From assembly GCF_013204885.1 (NCBI RefSeq), contig NZ_JABMKX010000006.1, positions 1-64,000 of the forward strand: a stretch of 64,000 nucleotides of DNA, written 5' to 3'. Below the pieces are notes generated by a model that saw nothing but the letters and a program-made list of their open reading frames with translations, was not told where the DNA came from and ran no database searches. Source of the stretch: Paenibacillus tritici (lineage in GTDB: Bacteria > Bacillota > Bacilli > Paenibacillales > Paenibacillaceae). A program made the translations under genes and the position numbers. Shown in pieces: positions 62,104 through 64,000 of the stretch (position 1 is its first letter; every line of letters starts with the position of its first letter).

Positions 62104-63051
62104 TTAAATAGATCCCAGTAAAGGTACGATATAGTCACGGAACACATCTGCCGGAGGATTATTCTTCCCGCGCTTGTTATCCTGGGTCAGCACAGTGACA
62201 AGCTGAAGCTCCGGCACTACATATATGAATTGTCCGGCATACCCGCGGGCGTAATAGTAGTCTACCAGACTGGATTCTCCGGCTGCTGAGCTGCAGGACA
62301 GGGCATCTGTCCACCAATGCCAGCCATACCCTCCGTGACGGGGAGGCTCCGTGTGCATGACTGGCTGTACTGAACGTGCAGCCCGACTGCCGGAGATAAT
62401 CTGCGAATCCTTCCATATCCCCTGCTGCAAATAGAGCTGTCCGAAATTCAGCAGGTCTACAGGACGCAGCTTCAGCCCGAAGCCGCCAGTATGGATGCCC
62501 TGGGGGTCCGATTCCCAGTCATAGTCCCGGATGCCAAGCGGTCCGAATAGAACCTGTTCGGCATAGCTTGCTGTGCTCTGTCCTGTGGCTTGTACCAGAA
62601 TCGACGATAGCAACTGCGAAATCCCCGAATTGTATTCCATCCGGGTGCCCGGTTCATCTGCGAGCGGTTGCTCCAGCACATAATTCACCCAATGGGGCGA
62701 ACGGGTCATCTTCGGGAAGGAGTTGGCACCGCCGAACTCGGTCCAGCGGAAGCCAGCGGACATCGTTAGCAGCTGTTCGAGTGTAATGTCCTGCTTGCGT
62801 GGATCAGCATCACGCCGGACCTGCGGGAAGAATTCGCCGAGCGGCGCCGCAGGGCCGGGAAGCAGACCTTGGTCCATGGCGATGCAGATTAGCGCGGAAA
62901 GTATGCTTTTGGTGCAGGAATTGATCTTCGCCAGCTCGGAGGCCGTCTGCTGATCCCGGTAATGCTCGAAGATCAGCTTGCCATGCTGCTGAATCAGACA
63001 GCTTCGCAGCTTCAGCGGCGCAAGTGCGGCCGATAGTGTGGACAGGTTCAT
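62104..63051 (-). CDS. Serine hydrolase (class C beta-lactamase-like)
   Basis: The 315-residue protein has the penicillin-binding-protein/esterase fold. The nucleophile motif is SCTKS (S-x-x-K) near residue 46, YNSG near 134 is the Y-x-N element, and LTMSAGFRW is the conserved mid segment. GGYGWHWWTD near 245 and ARGYAGQFIYVVPEL near 270 precede the HTG-like third motif region (here GYAGQ, not KTG/HTG). No signal peptide is visible, so it is probably a cytoplasmic esterase or D-aminopeptidase-type enzyme rather than a true beta-lactamase. AAAGGA precedes the ATG at 63051. Confidence 0.88.
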   Translation of the reverse strand: MNLSTLSAALAPLKLRSCLIQQHGKLIFEHYRDQQTASELAKINSCTKSILSALICIAMDQGLLPGPAAPLGEFFPQVRRDADPRKQDITLEQLLTMSAGFRWTEFGGANSFPKMTRSPHWVNYVLEQPLADEPGTRMEYNSGISQLLSSILVQATGQSTASYAEQVLFGPLGIRDYDWESDPQGIHTGGFGLKLRPVDLLNFGQLYLQQGIWKDSQIISGSRAARSVQPVMHTEPPRHGGYGWHWWTDALSCSSAAGESSLVDYYYARGYAGQFIYVVPELQLVTVLTQDNKRGKNNPPADVFRDYIVPLLGSI

Positions 63052-63313
63052 AGGGAATTATCCTTTCGGTAATATACACAGCCACCGCTTGAACGGTGGC
63101 CGTGCGGTTCTTGTAGATATCAGATTTAACTCTGTGAATAGGGTTGAATCCCGGAGGTTCCGAACCACGGAACTGCGGCGCCCGGCCGAGTTTGCTCCTA
63201 ACGGACCTGAGAGACCCTATTCCCCGGAAAACACCACGTTTTGCGGTGTAACGGACAGAGTGGACCTTATCGTCTCTCTACATGAGGTTTAAGAGTAGAA
63301 ATTCCAAGAATAA
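63052..63313. other. Intergenic repeat-like DNA
   Basis: It contains a small hairpin (GGTTCCG/CGGAACT near 63158-63176) and two blocks beginning TAACGGAC (63197 and 63248), the first followed by CTGAGAGACCC. It merges into the dispersed repeat at 63314. No gene is seen. Confidence 0.45.
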
Positions 63314-63447
63314 GCTCCATGGGGTCCGTTCCTTTGCCCAAGGGGTGACTTTCATCCGGAATACGTACGCCTCGGTCCGTTACGCCTTGCCAAACGCCTA
63401 ATGAACAAATCCCCTCTTCATATGGGAATGGCACTTGAAGGGGGGAC
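63314..63447 (+). repeat. Dispersed intergenic repeat, copy 2
   Basis: It matches 117-249 along its whole length in the same orientation. Shared runs are GGTCCGTTACGCCTTGCCAA (GTCCGTTACGCCTTGCCAAA with flanks) and CACTTGAAGGGG. It ends 10 bp before the stop of the partial gene at the window edge. Confidence 0.7.
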
Positions 63448-63457
63448 AAACCTGCAA

Positions 63458-64000
63458 TTATGCTAATCCGAAATGCGCCTCAATCTTGGTGAGCATCTCT
63501 TCTTTGGTGGTCCGGGCATTTCTTATATAATACTGGACATGCTGCTGTCTTGCTTGCTGTAGAGATTTACGGGTATTCGCAATGATTCCGTCCAGTGTCT
63601 CGCGCTTGGCGCGTTCCGGGTCTGACAGGGTAGGGAAAAGATCCAGCATTCCCCGCAGATGATCCCGGTTGAAGTAATCCCGGCGAATCAATTCATCCTC
63701 CGCATATAAGTACACGATCTGCCTATTATCGGCTATACTCTTCAGGAACTCCGGGGCTATATCCGTATCGACTATTATCGGCTTGCTGTTACCCATCTGC
63801 AGCAGCTCCAGCAGGATGAATTCGATGCTTTCCTCCGCCGCAGAGACCAGCCACTGATTCCTGTCGTTGCCTTGACCGAGGAAATACCATTCCCAGTCTA
63901 CGAAATACCTTAGAATAGCCGGATGGTCCTGCGGATTAGCCAGCTGCTTATATTCAAACGCATGCTCATCGGAAGAATAGAAAATCATTCCCCGCCTGGT
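63458..64000 (-). CDS. Partial protein, N-terminus outside the window
   Basis: The visible frame (about 181 residues) is open to the window edge. An ATG at 63986-63988 exists but has no good ribosome binding site, so the true start is probably beyond 64000. The sequence includes HAFEYKQLANPQDHPAILRY, FVDWEWYFLGQGNDRNQWL, and a strand-helix KPIIVDTDIAPEFL then RQIVYLYAEDELI; the last two resemble the post-P-loop part of small nucleoside/shikimate-type kinases. A P-loop would lie upstream, out of view. The C-terminus is helical and basic (IIANTRKSLQQARQQHVQYY). Function not assigned. Confidence 0.65.
   Translation of the reverse strand, partial: TRRGMIFYSSDEHAFEYKQLANPQDHPAILRYFVDWEWYFLGQGNDRNQWLVSAAEESIEFILLELLQMGNSKPIIVDTDIAPEFLKSIADNRQIVYLYAEDELIRRDYFNRDHLRGMLDLFPTLSDPERAKRETLDGIIANTRKSLQQARQQHVQYYIRNARTTKEEMLTKIEAHFGLA

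Overview
The window reads as chromosomal DNA from a Gram-positive, endospore-former-type Firmicute, most probably Paenibacillus or a close relative. The case rests on strong AGGAGG-type ribosome binding sites with frequent GTG and TTG starts, moderate GC, a YhbD-bactofilin operon arranged as in Bacillus, an S-layer-homology surface protein, YesN-type and YfmS-type regulators, and intergenic repeats. No rRNA, tRNA, CRISPR array or intact transposase gene was seen. Genus assignment is inference.

Layout. 0-8.4 kb: a Fur-controlled flavodoxin operon, two acetyltransferase genes, ribosomal protein L25/Ctc, a TerD-vWA protein, the YhbD-bactofilin operon and a GyrI-like gene. 8.4-14.7 kb: an AT-rich small membrane gene, an orphan AraC-type response regulator running into a decayed gene start, a divergent MarR/MFS pair with two operator palindromes, and an ECF41 sigma factor with its carboxymuconolactone decarboxylase-like partner. 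14.7-22.2 kb: dispersed repeats, a PFL/ACT-domain pair, and a three-gene phosphorelay (Hpt-REC-GGDEF-REC, CheY-like, hybrid kinase) that should feed c-di-GMP synthesis. 22.2-34.9 kb: aldo/keto reductase behind a MerR-type promoter, a 51-bp tandem repeat, DUF421, lspA, cysJI, a surface-glycan-like cluster, map, CBS, VOC and TIM-barrel genes.

34.9-44.7 kb: a winged-helix protein, a polytopic membrane protein, an 1808-residue kinase/AAA/GAF/PAS/GGDEF protein, a soluble chemoreceptor and a cupin with an Asn-rich tail. 44.7-51.2 kb: a repeat apparently inserted between the cupin gene and its terminator, a membrane protein, a giant SLH/vWA/lipase-like secreted protein and a broken histidine kinase. 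51.2-64 kb: asparaginase, acetyltransferase, a PIG-L deacetylase with a sugar transporter, an MCP-CheW-CheA set, a CPBP protease, an 850-bp gap holding a probable structured RNA with two related domains, a serine hydrolase and a partial gene at the edge.

Themes. Signal transduction dominates: two diguanylate cyclases, three histidine-kinase genes counting CheA and the broken one, and two chemoreceptors. Several regulator/site pairs can be read directly: Fur box, MarR palindromes, ECF41 promoter, and two 19-bp-spacer MerR-style promoters. The least explained object is the tandem-domain RNA at about 61.48-62.04 kb. Two copies share a 13-nt motif and the same helix order although their other sequence differs. 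All functional calls come from reading the sequence; no database search or folding program was run.
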